A DNA stretch of 7,223 nt from Candidatus Didemnitutus sp. GTDB lineage: Bacteria > Verrucomicrobiota > Verrucomicrobiia > Opitutales > Opitutaceae. Below are positions 1 to 6,109 of this stretch, piece by piece; position 1 is the first letter of the stretch, and each line of letters opens with the position of its first letter. Below the pieces are notes generated by a model that was given only the letters and a program-made list of their open reading frames with translations, was not told the origin of the DNA and searched no databases. The stretch covers positions 1 through 7,223 of the forward strand of contig JAUXOH010000355.1 of assembly GCA_030682505.1 (NCBI GenBank), written 5' to 3'. The translations under genes were made by a program, and so were the position numbers.

Positions 1-2
1 GG

Positions 3-266
3 TCAGCCCCGTCGCCCGTAATAGGCGGCGGTGGCGAGGACACCGAAAAGCCACGTCGGCGCGTTCACCGGCAGTTGGTGAAACGGCATCCGGTAATGGT
101 GCATCGCCCAGATCACGAGCCCGTGCTTGATCGCGATCAGCACCCAGCAGATTAAAATGAAACGCTCCACCCGCGGATTGCGCGGCTCGGGCGCGCGCTG
201 GACCTCCACCGTCGCGATTGGTCGCGGTGCGCGATGAGCGGAATCGAACAGGTTGGCGAATGCCAT
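3..266 (-). CDS. Small two-helix membrane protein, function unknown
   Basis: This complete 87-residue reading frame runs from an ATG at 266 to a TGA at 3-5. I do not recognise a family. The first 34 residues or so are hydrophilic and rich in Arg and Pro, with no signal peptide. A strongly hydrophobic segment follows at about 37-54 (FILICWVLIAIKHG), then a short polar stretch (HHYRMPFHQ), then a second hydrophobic segment at about 70-82 (TWLFGVLATAAYY) and a basic RRG end. The likely product is a small inner-membrane protein with two helices and a short loop between them. It starts only about 25 bases after the U-tract of the terminator that ends the upstream hemolysin III gene, so it depends on read-through or on a promoter inside that gene. 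The bases before the ATG hold no Shine-Dalgarno sequence. That it is a real gene rests on the clean hydrophobic pattern and the absence of a better frame. Confidence 0.6.
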   Translation of the reverse strand: MAFANLFDSAHRAPRPIATVEVQRAPEPRNPRVERFILICWVLIAIKHGLVIWAMHHYRMPFHQLPVNAPTWLFGVLATAAYYGRRG

Positions 267-291
267 GCCGTCAACCTATGCGGCCGGCCCC

Positions 292-318
292 AAAAGAAAA
301 GAGCGGGGAATCCCGCTC
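292..318 (-). terminator. Intrinsic terminator of the hemolysin III gene
   Basis: Read on the minus strand, GAGCGGG and CCCGCTC form a 7-bp GC-rich stem (312-318 pairing with 301-307) around a four-base loop. It is followed at once by the T-rich run TTTTCTTTTG (300-291). The stem overlaps the TGA stop codon of the hemolysin III gene (317-319), so the transcript would end directly after translation. The arrangement is a standard rho-independent terminator and also isolates the small downstream gene. Confidence 0.8.
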
Positions 319-1012
319 AGGCGCCTGCCGGGGTGAACGAACCGTAGATGGCCACCCAGTGACACGCACTGCCGGCGAGCACGAAGACGTGCCAAACCGC
401 GTGGTGATAGGGCAGCCGGTCCCACGCAAAGAAGATGGTTCCCGCCGTATAACATCCGCCCCCGGCGAGCAGAAGTTGCAGGCTCTCGACCGGCATGGCG
501 CGTGCCATCGGCGGGATGATCAGTAATGCCAGCCAGCCCAGCACGAGGTAAAAGGACGTCGACGCCGCCCGTGAGCGCCAGGGAAACCGATGAAACACCG
601 CGAGGGCCGCGCCGCATCCGCACAGCAGCCACACGGCGGCCAGCATGGCCAAACCCAACGGCGTGCGCAGGTGCACGAGGACGAACGGGGTGTAGGTCCC
701 GGCGATGAGCAGAAAGATCCCGGCGTAATCGAGTTGGAGAAAACGGTGCTTCCACCGGCGATTGGTTAGCCCGTGATACAGGGCCGAGGCCGAGTAAAGC
801 AAACAGAGCGACAAACCGAACACCGTGGCCGCCAGCGTCAGTGCGAAATTGCCCTGTGGCGCGACGACGCGGAGCAAGCCGATCAGAGCCCCCACGCTGA
901 GCACCGCGCCCAACGCGTGGGTCACGGTGTTGGCGTTCTCTTCCCGTTGCGAACGCGCGGCCGCCGCATGCGGCGGACAAAAGGCGAGCGGGGCAAACGT
1001 GGCGGATGGCAT
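317..1012 (-). CDS. Hemolysin III family (PAQR-type) seven-helix membrane protein
   Basis: This is a 231-residue integral membrane protein of the HlyIII/YqfA family, the bacterial relatives of adiponectin (PAQR) receptors. Family hallmarks are in order: EENANTVTHALG at 24-35 leading into helix 1, SALYHG at 76-81 in helix 2, LDYAGIFLLIAGTYTPF at 94-110 in helix 3, and HHAVWHVF at 203-210 with CHW at 217-219 in helix 7. His80, His204 and His208 match the three histidines that bind zinc in PAQR receptors, and Asp95 is the conserved acidic residue of helix 3. I count seven hydrophobic segments. Family members are linked to membrane lipid homeostasis or hydrolase-like activity. The hemolysin name is historical and does not imply toxicity. 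I chose the ATG at 1012. An in-frame TTG at 1033 would add seven residues, and neither has a Shine-Dalgarno sequence. The 23 residues before EENANT are low in complexity and not part of the family core. A terminator overlaps its stop codon. Confidence 0.9.
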   Translation of the reverse strand: MPSATFAPLAFCPPHAAAARSQREENANTVTHALGAVLSVGALIGLLRVVAPQGNFALTLAATVFGLSLCLLYSASALYHGLTNRRWKHRFLQLDYAGIFLLIAGTYTPFVLVHLRTPLGLAMLAAVWLLCGCGAALAVFHRFPWRSRAASTSFYLVLGWLALLIIPPMARAMPVESLQLLLAGGGCYTAGTIFFAWDRLPYHHAVWHVFVLAGSACHWVAIYGSFTPAGA

Positions 1013-1089
1013 GGCGGAAGCTGGGTCACCCAAAACATCGGACCGCCCGCGGGGATCCTGAGCTCCGTCCGCCCGGCCTCGCAGGGATA

Positions 1090-1170
1090 TTAGAAAACCT
1101 CCTTCTGCGCCGCCCGACCCCGCCGGATTAGCCCGTCCACTTCGTCCGCAATTTTCGGAGGGAATGACAT
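1090..1170 (-). CDS. Possible 26-codon leader ORF upstream of the hemolysin III gene (speculative)
   Basis: A short frame with ATG at 1170 and TAA at 1090-1092 would encode MSFPPKIADEVDGLIRRG followed by AAQKEVF. It lies between the methyltransferase stop and the hemolysin III start on the same strand. It has no Shine-Dalgarno sequence of its own, and its ATG lies next to the loop of an inverted repeat. Its last codons contain a perfect AAGGAGG. The composition (an acidic-amphipathic stretch, then basic) is protein-like, but a frame this short arises easily by chance at this GC content. It could be a leader peptide, a remnant of a lost gene, or nothing. Confidence 0.15.
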   Translation of the reverse strand: MSFPPKIADEVDGLIRRGRAAQKEVF

Positions 1171-1208
1171 CTATTACGGGTCATTCCCCCGCGCGCTCAA
1201 TGGCGCGG
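1160..1208 (-). repeat. Two adjacent inverted repeats at the methyltransferase 3' end
   Basis: Two perfect hairpins sit one base apart or less. The first pairs CCGCGC with GCGCGG (1189-1194 and 1203-1208) around an 8-base loop that contains the methyltransferase TGA stop (1197-1199). The second pairs GGGAATGAC with GTCATTCCC (1160-1168 and 1180-1188, 9 bp) around an 11-base loop. Neither is followed by a T-run on either strand, so this is not a classical intrinsic terminator. It may protect the 3' end of the mRNA, act as a factor-dependent termination site, or bind a protein. Confidence 0.4.
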
Positions 1209-2027
1209 TGCGGGGTTCTTGCGGAATACCCAGCGGCAATAGAGCAACTCGCGCCGTTGGAAACCCTGGTAGATTTTGCCCTCACTCAACCCGGCAAATT
1301 CGCCGAACAAGGCGCGCAGGCGCGGAGGGACGATCCCGTCGATCAACTGGCGCTTGCGGGCTTCATCGGCCGCGAGGGCGGCGAGGACGCGGTCGGTAAG
1401 ATCGACCCGTTCGATCAACTGCCAACCCGCCACAGTGGCGAGCGTGGCGTCGAGCCTTTCGAGCTCCGCCACGTGGCGAAAGTCGGTGTAGGCAAAATGG
1501 CCGCCCGGGCGCAGCACCCGCACCGCTTCGCGAAAGAACTTCCCCACCTCGCCGTAACAGTGACTGCTCTCGACGTTGACGACCACATCGCACGATGCGT
1601 TCGCCAGTGGCAGGTTTTCCGCATCGCCGGCAAGAAATTCGAGGTTGGCGATCCCGGCGTGACGCGTGCGACAGAACGCGACGGCATCGGGAGAGAAGTC
1701 CACGCCGATATACCGCGTCGGTTGCTGCGTGCGGGCGAGATAGCTGGCACCGCCGCCGCGGCCCGAGCCGACTTCAACCACGTCGCGGCCGGCCAAACCG
1801 ACGGACGCGACCGTTTGTTGGTAGAGTTGAATGCAGGTGCGATCCGGTTCGTCGGTGGAGGAGAGAGCAAGCGGTTCGGCGCCGATCTCGGGCACGCACC
1901 CGTAGTTCATGAAAGTCCAGTCGCGTTGCGTGAACTGCCGGGCGAGGCGTCCATACCACCAGCGCCAGATCAGCCGCCGGAGAAGCGGCGAGTTTTCGAG
2001 CAGCCAGACGGCGGTCGAGAGCAGCAT
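1197..2027 (-). CDS. Class I SAM-dependent methyltransferase, similar to mycobacterial phthiotriol methyltransferase (Rv2952 type)
   Basis: This 276-residue protein has a Rossmann-type methyltransferase core. Motif I is VVEVGSGRGGGASYL (83-97), the acidic residue after strand 2 is Asp110 in GVDFS, the adenine-binding region is GDAENLP (134-140), motif II is NVESSHCY (151-158), and VRVLRPGG (169-176) is the post-motif loop. Several stretches resemble what I recall of Mycobacterium Rv2952: an aromatic N-terminus (RLIWRWWYGRL), DEPDR...LYQQT, GGGASYLART and the ESSHCY motif. That enzyme O-methylates a long-chain diol lipid, so a hydrophobic or lipid-like acceptor is plausible here, but the substrate cannot be read from sequence. 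The start is well fixed: an in-frame TGA lies six codons upstream of the ATG with no other start codon between them. The gene begins 57 bases after the tag stop on the same strand, so shared transcription is possible. Confidence 0.85.
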   Translation of the reverse strand: MLLSTAVWLLENSPLLRRLIWRWWYGRLARQFTQRDWTFMNYGCVPEIGAEPLALSSTDEPDRTCIQLYQQTVASVGLAGRDVVEVGSGRGGGASYLARTQQPTRYIGVDFSPDAVAFCRTRHAGIANLEFLAGDAENLPLANASCDVVVNVESSHCYGEVGKFFREAVRVLRPGGHFAYTDFRHVAELERLDATLATVAGWQLIERVDLTDRVLAALAADEARKRQLIDGIVPPRLRALFGEFAGLSEGKIYQGFQRRELLYCRWVFRKNPAPRH

Positions 2028-2084
2028 CCCCGCAGCGTGCGCTCATCCCGGGTTGGCGCGATGCGGAAATCGCGGGCGGTGGCG

Positions 2085-2654
2085 TCAACGCAAGCGCGCG
2101 CAGGGGCGGTGTCGCGGGCAAGTGACGAGGTGGTCATTGACCATGCCGGTGGCCTGCATGAACGCGTAGCAAATCGTGGTGCCGATGAACTTGAAGCCGC
2201 GGCGCTTGAGGTCCTTGCTCAGCGCGTCGGATTCGGCGGTGCGGGTGGGAATTTCGTCGTGGCGCACGAAGCGGTGTTGGATGGGCGACCCGCCGACAAA
2301 GCCCCAGCAATAGCGGTCGAAGGAACCGAACTCGGCCTGCACCGCCAGGAAGGCGCGGGCGTTGAGCGGGGCGGATTGAATCTTGAGCCGGTTGCGCACG
2401 ATGCCCGGGTCGAGGAGCAGGGCCGCGAGTTTTTTGGCCTCGAAGCGCGCCACCGTGGCGGGGTCGAAATTGGCGAACGCGCGGCGATAGTTTTCCCGCT
2501 TCCGCAGGATCGTGGTCCAGCTGAGACCGGCTTGCGCACCCTCGAGCATCAGCAGCTCGAACCGATGGCGATCATCGTGCGACGGCACCCCCCATTCGGT
2601 GTCGTGGTAGTCGTGGTTGATTTCGGCCTTAGCCCAGGGACAGCGATTCTTCAT
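2085..2654 (-). CDS. tag: DNA-3-methyladenine glycosylase I
   Basis: This monofunctional base-excision repair enzyme removes 3-methyladenine from alkylated DNA in the cytoplasm, leaving an abasic site. At 189 residues it matches the usual length (187 in E. coli). Key positions fall on the E. coli numbering almost exactly: Cys5 (E. coli Cys4), His17, His175 and Cys179 form the zinc site (MKNRCPW near the start and DHLVTC near the end). Glu38 in LEGAQAGLSW (37-46) is the base-recognition residue, with the conserved Trp46 close behind. FKFIGTTICYAFMQATGMVNDH (154-175) is the conserved C-terminal helix and loop. The ATG at 2654 gives exactly this register, so the start is secure although there is no Shine-Dalgarno sequence. 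It is divergent from the OPT transporter gene and upstream of the methyltransferase gene. No Ada-type operator was recognised. Confidence 0.96.
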   Translation of the reverse strand: MKNRCPWAKAEINHDYHDTEWGVPSHDDRHRFELLMLEGAQAGLSWTTILRKRENYRRAFANFDPATVARFEAKKLAALLLDPGIVRNRLKIQSAPLNARAFLAVQAEFGSFDRYCWGFVGGSPIQHRFVRHDEIPTRTAESDALSKDLKRRGFKFIGTTICYAFMQATGMVNDHLVTCPRHRPCARLR

Positions 2655-2798
2655 GCGCGGCTGGGAGCAGAGTGAAATGACCGCGTGATGTCAGCAGGGA
2701 AGAAGTTGCGCAGCAGTTGGTTTTCTTTGCGCGCGCGAAGTGCACACTCGCTATCGCGGGCCCCGCCTGCACGCTGGCGCAAACCCTACCCTGAAACT
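2655..2798. promoter_or_regulatory. Divergent intergenic region, tag / OPT transporter
   Basis: These 144 bases separate the tag start (minus strand) from the transporter start (plus strand), so both promoters are expected here or in the gene edges. A plus-strand TTGCGC at 2727-2732 and TATCGC at 2752-2757, 19 bases apart, are too weak a match to sigma-70 boxes to assign. No operator-like palindrome longer than a few bases was seen. Confidence 0.35.
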
Positions 2799-4790
2799 AT
2801 GGCTTTAATTCAGCTGTCGGAGGAACAGGTGCGGACGTGGACCCGCGCCGAAAAAGACAAATGGTGGTTCGAGAACGTTTATCGCGGCGACATGCCGCAA
2901 TTGACGATCCGTTCGGCGCTCACGGGATTTTTTCTCGGCGGAGTGCTGGCGGCGACCGCCCTCTACATCGGAGGCAAGACGGGCATCGGCATCGGCGTGG
3001 GCCTGACCTCAGTGATTCTCGCCTTCGGGATGTTCCGGGTGATGGCGAACACCGGGCTGATCAAGGATTTCACCATCCTCGAGAACAACTGCACCCAGTC
3101 CATCGCGACGGCGGCGGGCTACATGATCATGCCGATGATCTCGAGCCTCGCGGCCTACATGCTGGTCACGGGTCACATCGTGCCGTGGTGGCAGCTGATT
3201 TTGTGGAACGCCGTCATCTCCATTCTGGGGGTGTTGCTCGCCTTCCCGATGAAGCGGCGCTTCATCAATGAGGAACAGCTCCCTTTTCCCGAGGGCCGGG
3301 CGGCGGGCGTGGTGCTCGACGCCCTCTATACGGGCGATGCCTCTTCCGGCATGTTTAAGGCGAAGCTGCTCGCGGTCGTCGGCGTCTTCACCGGCCTTTA
3401 CCAGTTCATCGCCAGCGATGGCTGGATGAAGCTGCTGCAATTCAAGATTCTGCGGATGGACAAGTGGGCCGGGATGACCGAACCGTGGCATTTTCAGGAA
3501 ACGATTGACCTCTATTACTATGCGTTCGCGGCCAAGTACCAGTGGTGGATCCCGAAGATCATGGGTACCGACACCCGCCAGCTTGGGCTGCGCCTGACGC
3601 TTGATGCGGCCATGCTCGGCGTCGGCGGTCTGATGGGCATCCGGGTGGCCACCAGCTGCGTGCTGGGAGCGGCCATCAATTTCGTGGTGCTCGCCCCAAT
3701 CATGATCCAGCTCGGCGACATCAAGGAATACCTGAACCCGGCCGGCGTCCTGGTCAAAATCTCCCGCGCCGAGATCGTGAACCAGTGGGCCCTTTGGTGG
3801 GGCGTCACAATGATGGTGGTCGGCTCGATGGTCAGCCTGTTCAGCAAACCGGAGATGCTGATCGGTGGCTTCAAGAAGTTCTTCGCGAAGAAGGAGGAGA
3901 CGATTCCGGACAGCCATGACGTGCTCGCGCACATCGAGCTGCCGCTCTGGATGTCGTGGGTTGGCGTACCGATCTTCAGTTTTCTCGGTGCGTGGCTGAC
4001 GCATGCTTTTTTTGGTGTGCCGTGGCTGATGTCCTTTATCGCCCTGCCGCTGATTTTCATCCTCACGGTGATCTGCACCAACGCCATGGCGCTCACGTCG
4101 TGGACGCCCACGGGCTCCTTGTCAAAGATCACGCAGTTCACCATGGGCGCGATCGATCGCGCCAATCCGGCGAACAACCTCATTCCCGCCGGCATGACCG
4201 CGGAAATCGCCTCCAACGCCGCCAACCTGCTCTCCGACATCAAGCCCGGCTACATGCTCGGCGCCAAACCCCGCCAGCAGGCGATCGGGCATGTCATCGG
4301 CATCTTTTCCGGCGGTTTGGCGAGTGTGCCGCTGTTTTTCCTGCTGTTTTTGCCCCCCAATGCCGACGGCGTGCGCTCGACCAGCACGCTTGTCTCCGAG
4401 GCGTTCCCCATGCCCGCGGCGATGCAGTGGAAGGGCGTGGCGGACCTGATCACCAACGGTCTGACCAGCCTGCCGACTTCCGCCCTGATCTCGATGGCCG
4501 TGGCCGCGGTGGCGGCGCTGGCCTTCGAGGTGCTCCGCATCAAGACCAAGGGGCGCTTCCCTATCTCCGCGGTCTCCGTGGGTCTCGGCGTCGTGTTGCC
4601 TCCGGCGTCGTGCTTTGCGATGTGGGTGGGGGCGATGATTTTTTGGTGGAAGGCCCGCCAGACGCACGCTCCGGGCACACGCGGTTATGCCCTCTGGGTC
4701 GACGGCATGGAACCCATCTGCGCTGGACTCATCTCCGGGGCCGCCCTGATCGGCATCGGCAATGCCATTGTCAACGTGCTGATGAACTGA
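2799..4790 (+). CDS. OPT-family oligopeptide transporter
   Basis: This 663-residue polytopic membrane protein belongs to the oligopeptide transporter (OPT) superfamily, proton-coupled carriers of small peptides or, in some members, metal-chelate complexes. After a short polar N-terminus (about 1-33), many hydrophobic segments follow, including LTGFFLGGVLAATALYIGG and IGIGVGLTSVILAFGMF. Recognisable bacterial OPT features are ENNCTQSIATAAGYM in the first third, EEQLPFPEG near 165, TPTGSLSKITQFTMGAI from residue 436, and the loop NLIPAGMTAEIASNAANLL with DIKPGYMLGAKPRQQ at about 460-495. ICAGLISGAALIGIG lies near the C-terminus. The reading frame is open 38 codons further upstream, to 2685, but that extension is Arg/Ser-rich and unlike the family, so I chose the ATG at 2799. 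No Shine-Dalgarno sequence precedes it. The transported substrate cannot be told from sequence, and no peptidase or siderophore gene lies beside it. It is a single-gene unit with its own terminator. Confidence 0.92.
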   Translation: MALIQLSEEQVRTWTRAEKDKWWFENVYRGDMPQLTIRSALTGFFLGGVLAATALYIGGKTGIGIGVGLTSVILAFGMFRVMANTGLIKDFTILENNCTQSIATAAGYMIMPMISSLAAYMLVTGHIVPWWQLILWNAVISILGVLLAFPMKRRFINEEQLPFPEGRAAGVVLDALYTGDASSGMFKAKLLAVVGVFTGLYQFIASDGWMKLLQFKILRMDKWAGMTEPWHFQETIDLYYYAFAAKYQWWIPKIMGTDTRQLGLRLTLDAAMLGVGGLMGIRVATSCVLGAAINFVVLAPIMIQLGDIKEYLNPAGVLVKISRAEIVNQWALWWGVTMMVVGSMVSLFSKPEMLIGGFKKFFAKKEETIPDSHDVLAHIELPLWMSWVGVPIFSFLGAWLTHAFFGVPWLMSFIALPLIFILTVICTNAMALTSWTPTGSLSKITQFTMGAIDRANPANNLIPAGMTAEIASNAANLLSDIKPGYMLGAKPRQQAIGHVIGIFSGGLASVPLFFLLFLPPNADGVRSTSTLVSEAFPMPAAMQWKGVADLITNGLTSLPTSALISMAVAAVAALAFEVLRIKTKGRFPISAVSVGLGVVLPPASCFAMWVGAMIFWWKARQTHAPGTRGYALWVDGMEPICAGLISGAALIGIGNAIVNVLMN

Positions 4791-4823
4791 CGGCCGCGGC
4801 GCCCGTCCAGCCCTTACGTTCCG

Positions 4824-4855
4824 GCCCGCGCCTCTTGGCGCGGGCTGTTTATTTT
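4824..4855 (+). terminator. Intrinsic terminator of the OPT transporter gene
   Basis: GCCCGCGCC (4824-4832) pairs perfectly with GGCGCGGGC (4837-4845) around a TCTT loop, and TGTTTATTTT follows. This 9-bp GC stem with a T-rich tail is a rho-independent terminator about 33 bases after the transporter stop. The tail overlaps the stop codon of the converging lipoprotein gene (4849-4851). On the minus strand the same stem is not followed by a T-run, so it serves the plus strand mainly. Confidence 0.85.
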
Positions 4856-5280
4856 ACCCGCGCCGCCGGAAAGAGGCTCTTTATCACCTCGCGCGCCATC
4901 TCATCGGACGACTTCTTCGTCACCCCGGGTCGGAAATACCGCGCGCTGGCCAGGATCCGATGGTAGTCCTTCGCGGGACGCACGGTGGCGGTCAATTCGA
5001 TCAAGTAGGGCCGGAAATCCCACGTTTCCCGCGCGTCAAAGGTCACAATCAGCTCTGCGGTGGGCGGCATCATCGTCAGCGGGCCGCTTTTCGCCTCATA
5101 GCCGAGGGCTCGCAGCTCGGCGACCAGCGCGCGGTCAATGCCGAGGTTGTCGTTCAGCCGTTGTTCTACAAAAATCTGCCGATGGTCCGCCAGCTTGCCC
5201 GTGCCCGAGCGCGTCAGTTGCGCACAACCAGCGGCAAAGAAGACGGCGGAGGCAACCGCCAGAGGAGCGAAGAATTTCAT
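4849..5280 (-). CDS. Small predicted lipoprotein, function unknown
   Basis: This 143-residue protein begins MKFFAPLAVASAVFFAAGC, a short basic start, a hydrophobic core and a lipobox-like AAGC ending at Cys19. The -3 residue is Ala, not the usual Leu, so the lipobox is relaxed. Ala at +2 would favour the outer membrane under the E. coli rule. The mature part (about 125 residues) has no helices long enough to span a membrane. It reads as a small alpha/beta domain: an alpha segment DRALVAELRALGYEA (about 50-64), two likely strands (AELIVTFDA and LIELTATVRP) and a C-terminal helix SSDEMAREVIKSLF. This order loosely recalls periplasmic DUF4136-like lipoproteins, but I cannot assign a family. The frame stays open far upstream, antisense to yebC. 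The ATG at 5280 is chosen because the signal peptide begins there. It ends facing the transporter terminator and is divergent from yebC. Confidence 0.75.
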   Translation of the reverse strand: MKFFAPLAVASAVFFAAGCAQLTRSGTGKLADHRQIFVEQRLNDNLGIDRALVAELRALGYEAKSGPLTMMPPTAELIVTFDARETWDFRPYLIELTATVRPAKDYHRILASARYFRPGVTKKSSDEMAREVIKSLFPAARVK

Positions 5281-5373
5281 CGGCAACACAGACAGGCAGG
5301 TTGGCGCTTGGTTCGCAATCGCGAGGTTTCGGCGTTGCCGACCTTCACACGGCCCTCCTAACTTGTCCGTCTT
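5281..5373. promoter_or_regulatory. Divergent intergenic region, lipoprotein / yebC
   Basis: These 93 bases lie between two divergent starts and should hold a promoter for each. On the plus strand TTGCCG (5335-5340) and TAACTT (5359-5364), 18 bases apart, are a weak sigma-70-like pair placed about 10 bases before the yebC ATG, which would give a very short leader. Neither start has a Shine-Dalgarno sequence. On the minus strand an AGGAGG (5355-5360) is 75 bases from the lipoprotein ATG and so does not serve it. Confidence 0.3.
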
Positions 5374-6105
5374 ATGGGACGCCAATGGCTGCACGCGAAA
5401 CGCGCGATTGTTAACCTCAAGAAGGGTCAGTTTGTCGGCAAATTGGTGAAGGAAATCACCGTGGCCGCCAAGCTGGGCGGCGCCGACCCCGGCGCCAACG
5501 CCCGGTTGTTCACCGCGCTCGAGAAAGCGCGCAAGGCGAGCGTGACGCGCGATGCCATCGAACGGGCGGTCGCCAAGGGTGCGGGCACCGGCGGCGAAAA
5601 AAGCCAACTCGACCACATTGTCTACGAGGGCTACGCCCCGCACAAAGTGCCGCTGATCGTCGAAGTTTACACCGACAATCACAACCGCACGGCCAGTGAT
5701 ATCCGGGTGCTCTTCAAGAAGGGCGTGCTCGGCGGCGCCGGGAGCAACAAGTTCCTCTTCGATCATGTCGGTTTGGTTGAAGCCCATACGCCAGACGTCG
5801 CCACCGACCTGGAAGCGGTGGCGATCGAAGCCGGCGCAAATGACTTCGAAGCCGTCACGCATCAACAGAATGACGACGTGCCCGAAGGGGCAGCCGGGGC
5901 GCGGTTCATCACCGAACGCGCCGAGGTGCACAACGTCACCACGTGGTTGAAGCAGAATGGCTGGAGTGTGGTGACCGCGGAAATCGGCTACCTCGCCAAG
6001 CAGTTTCCCAACCTCGACGAGGCGCAACGCGCCGAAGTCGGTGAATTCCTCCAAGAAATCGAAGACCACGACGACGTGCAGCGCGTCTGGGCGGCGCTCA
6101 AGTGA
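5374..6105 (+). CDS. yebC: YebC/PmpR (TACO1) family protein
   Basis: At 243 residues this matches the usual family length (about 240-250). The N-terminus MGRQWLHAKR is like the MGRKW start of the YeeN branch more than the MAGHSKW of classical YebC. Family signatures are FVGKLVKEITVAAKLGGADPGANARL (20-45), RKASVTRDAIERAVAKG (53-69), YEGYAP (85-90), TDNHNRTASDIR (101-112), a LEAVAIEAGA-type segment and the acidic end IEDHDDVQRVWAALK. The family was long described as DNA-binding transcription regulators (PmpR in Pseudomonas). More recent work on bacterial and mitochondrial members (TACO1) supports a role at the ribosome in relieving stalls at proline-rich sequences. Which role applies here cannot be decided from sequence. 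No Shine-Dalgarno sequence precedes the ATG. The stop is four bases from the GTG of the downstream hydrolase gene, indicating an operon. Confidence 0.93.
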   Translation: MGRQWLHAKRAIVNLKKGQFVGKLVKEITVAAKLGGADPGANARLFTALEKARKASVTRDAIERAVAKGAGTGGEKSQLDHIVYEGYAPHKVPLIVEVYTDNHNRTASDIRVLFKKGVLGGAGSNKFLFDHVGLVEAHTPDVATDLEAVAIEAGANDFEAVTHQQNDDVPEGAAGARFITERAEVHNVTTWLKQNGWSVVTAEIGYLAKQFPNLDEAQRAEVGEFLQEIEDHDDVQRVWAALK

Positions 6106-6109
6106 CCCC

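Noticed and set aside
276..980. 234-codon minus-strand frame overlapping the hemolysin III gene
   Set aside because: It is the same strand in another frame, Arg/Gly-rich, with no transmembrane pattern. The overlapping frame has all HlyIII motifs.
1164..2675. 503-codon open frame on the plus strand
   Set aside because: It lies fully antisense to the methyltransferase and tag genes, both of which carry complete catalytic motifs. Long antisense frames are expected from GC-rich codon bias, and its translation shows no recognisable domain.
2685..2798. 38-codon N-terminal extension of the OPT transporter
   Set aside because: It is Arg/Ser/Ala-rich, unlike the family, and lies in the promoter region. 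The ATG at 2799 gives a normal bacterial OPT start.
3009..4004. 331-codon open frame on the minus strand
   Set aside because: It is antisense to the OPT transporter, His/Asp/Arg-rich, and without any motif: a codon-bias shadow.
5347..5360. Minus-strand AGGAGG followed by GTG and TGA
   Set aside because: The spacing to GTG is only three bases and the next codon is a stop. It is too far from the lipoprotein ATG to act as its ribosome-binding site, so chance is the simplest reading.
6041..6109. Upstream ATG for the hydrolase inside yebC
   Set aside because: It would add 23 Ser/Thr/Lys-rich residues read from the conserved yebC end in another frame. The GTG at 6110 begins the fold naturally.
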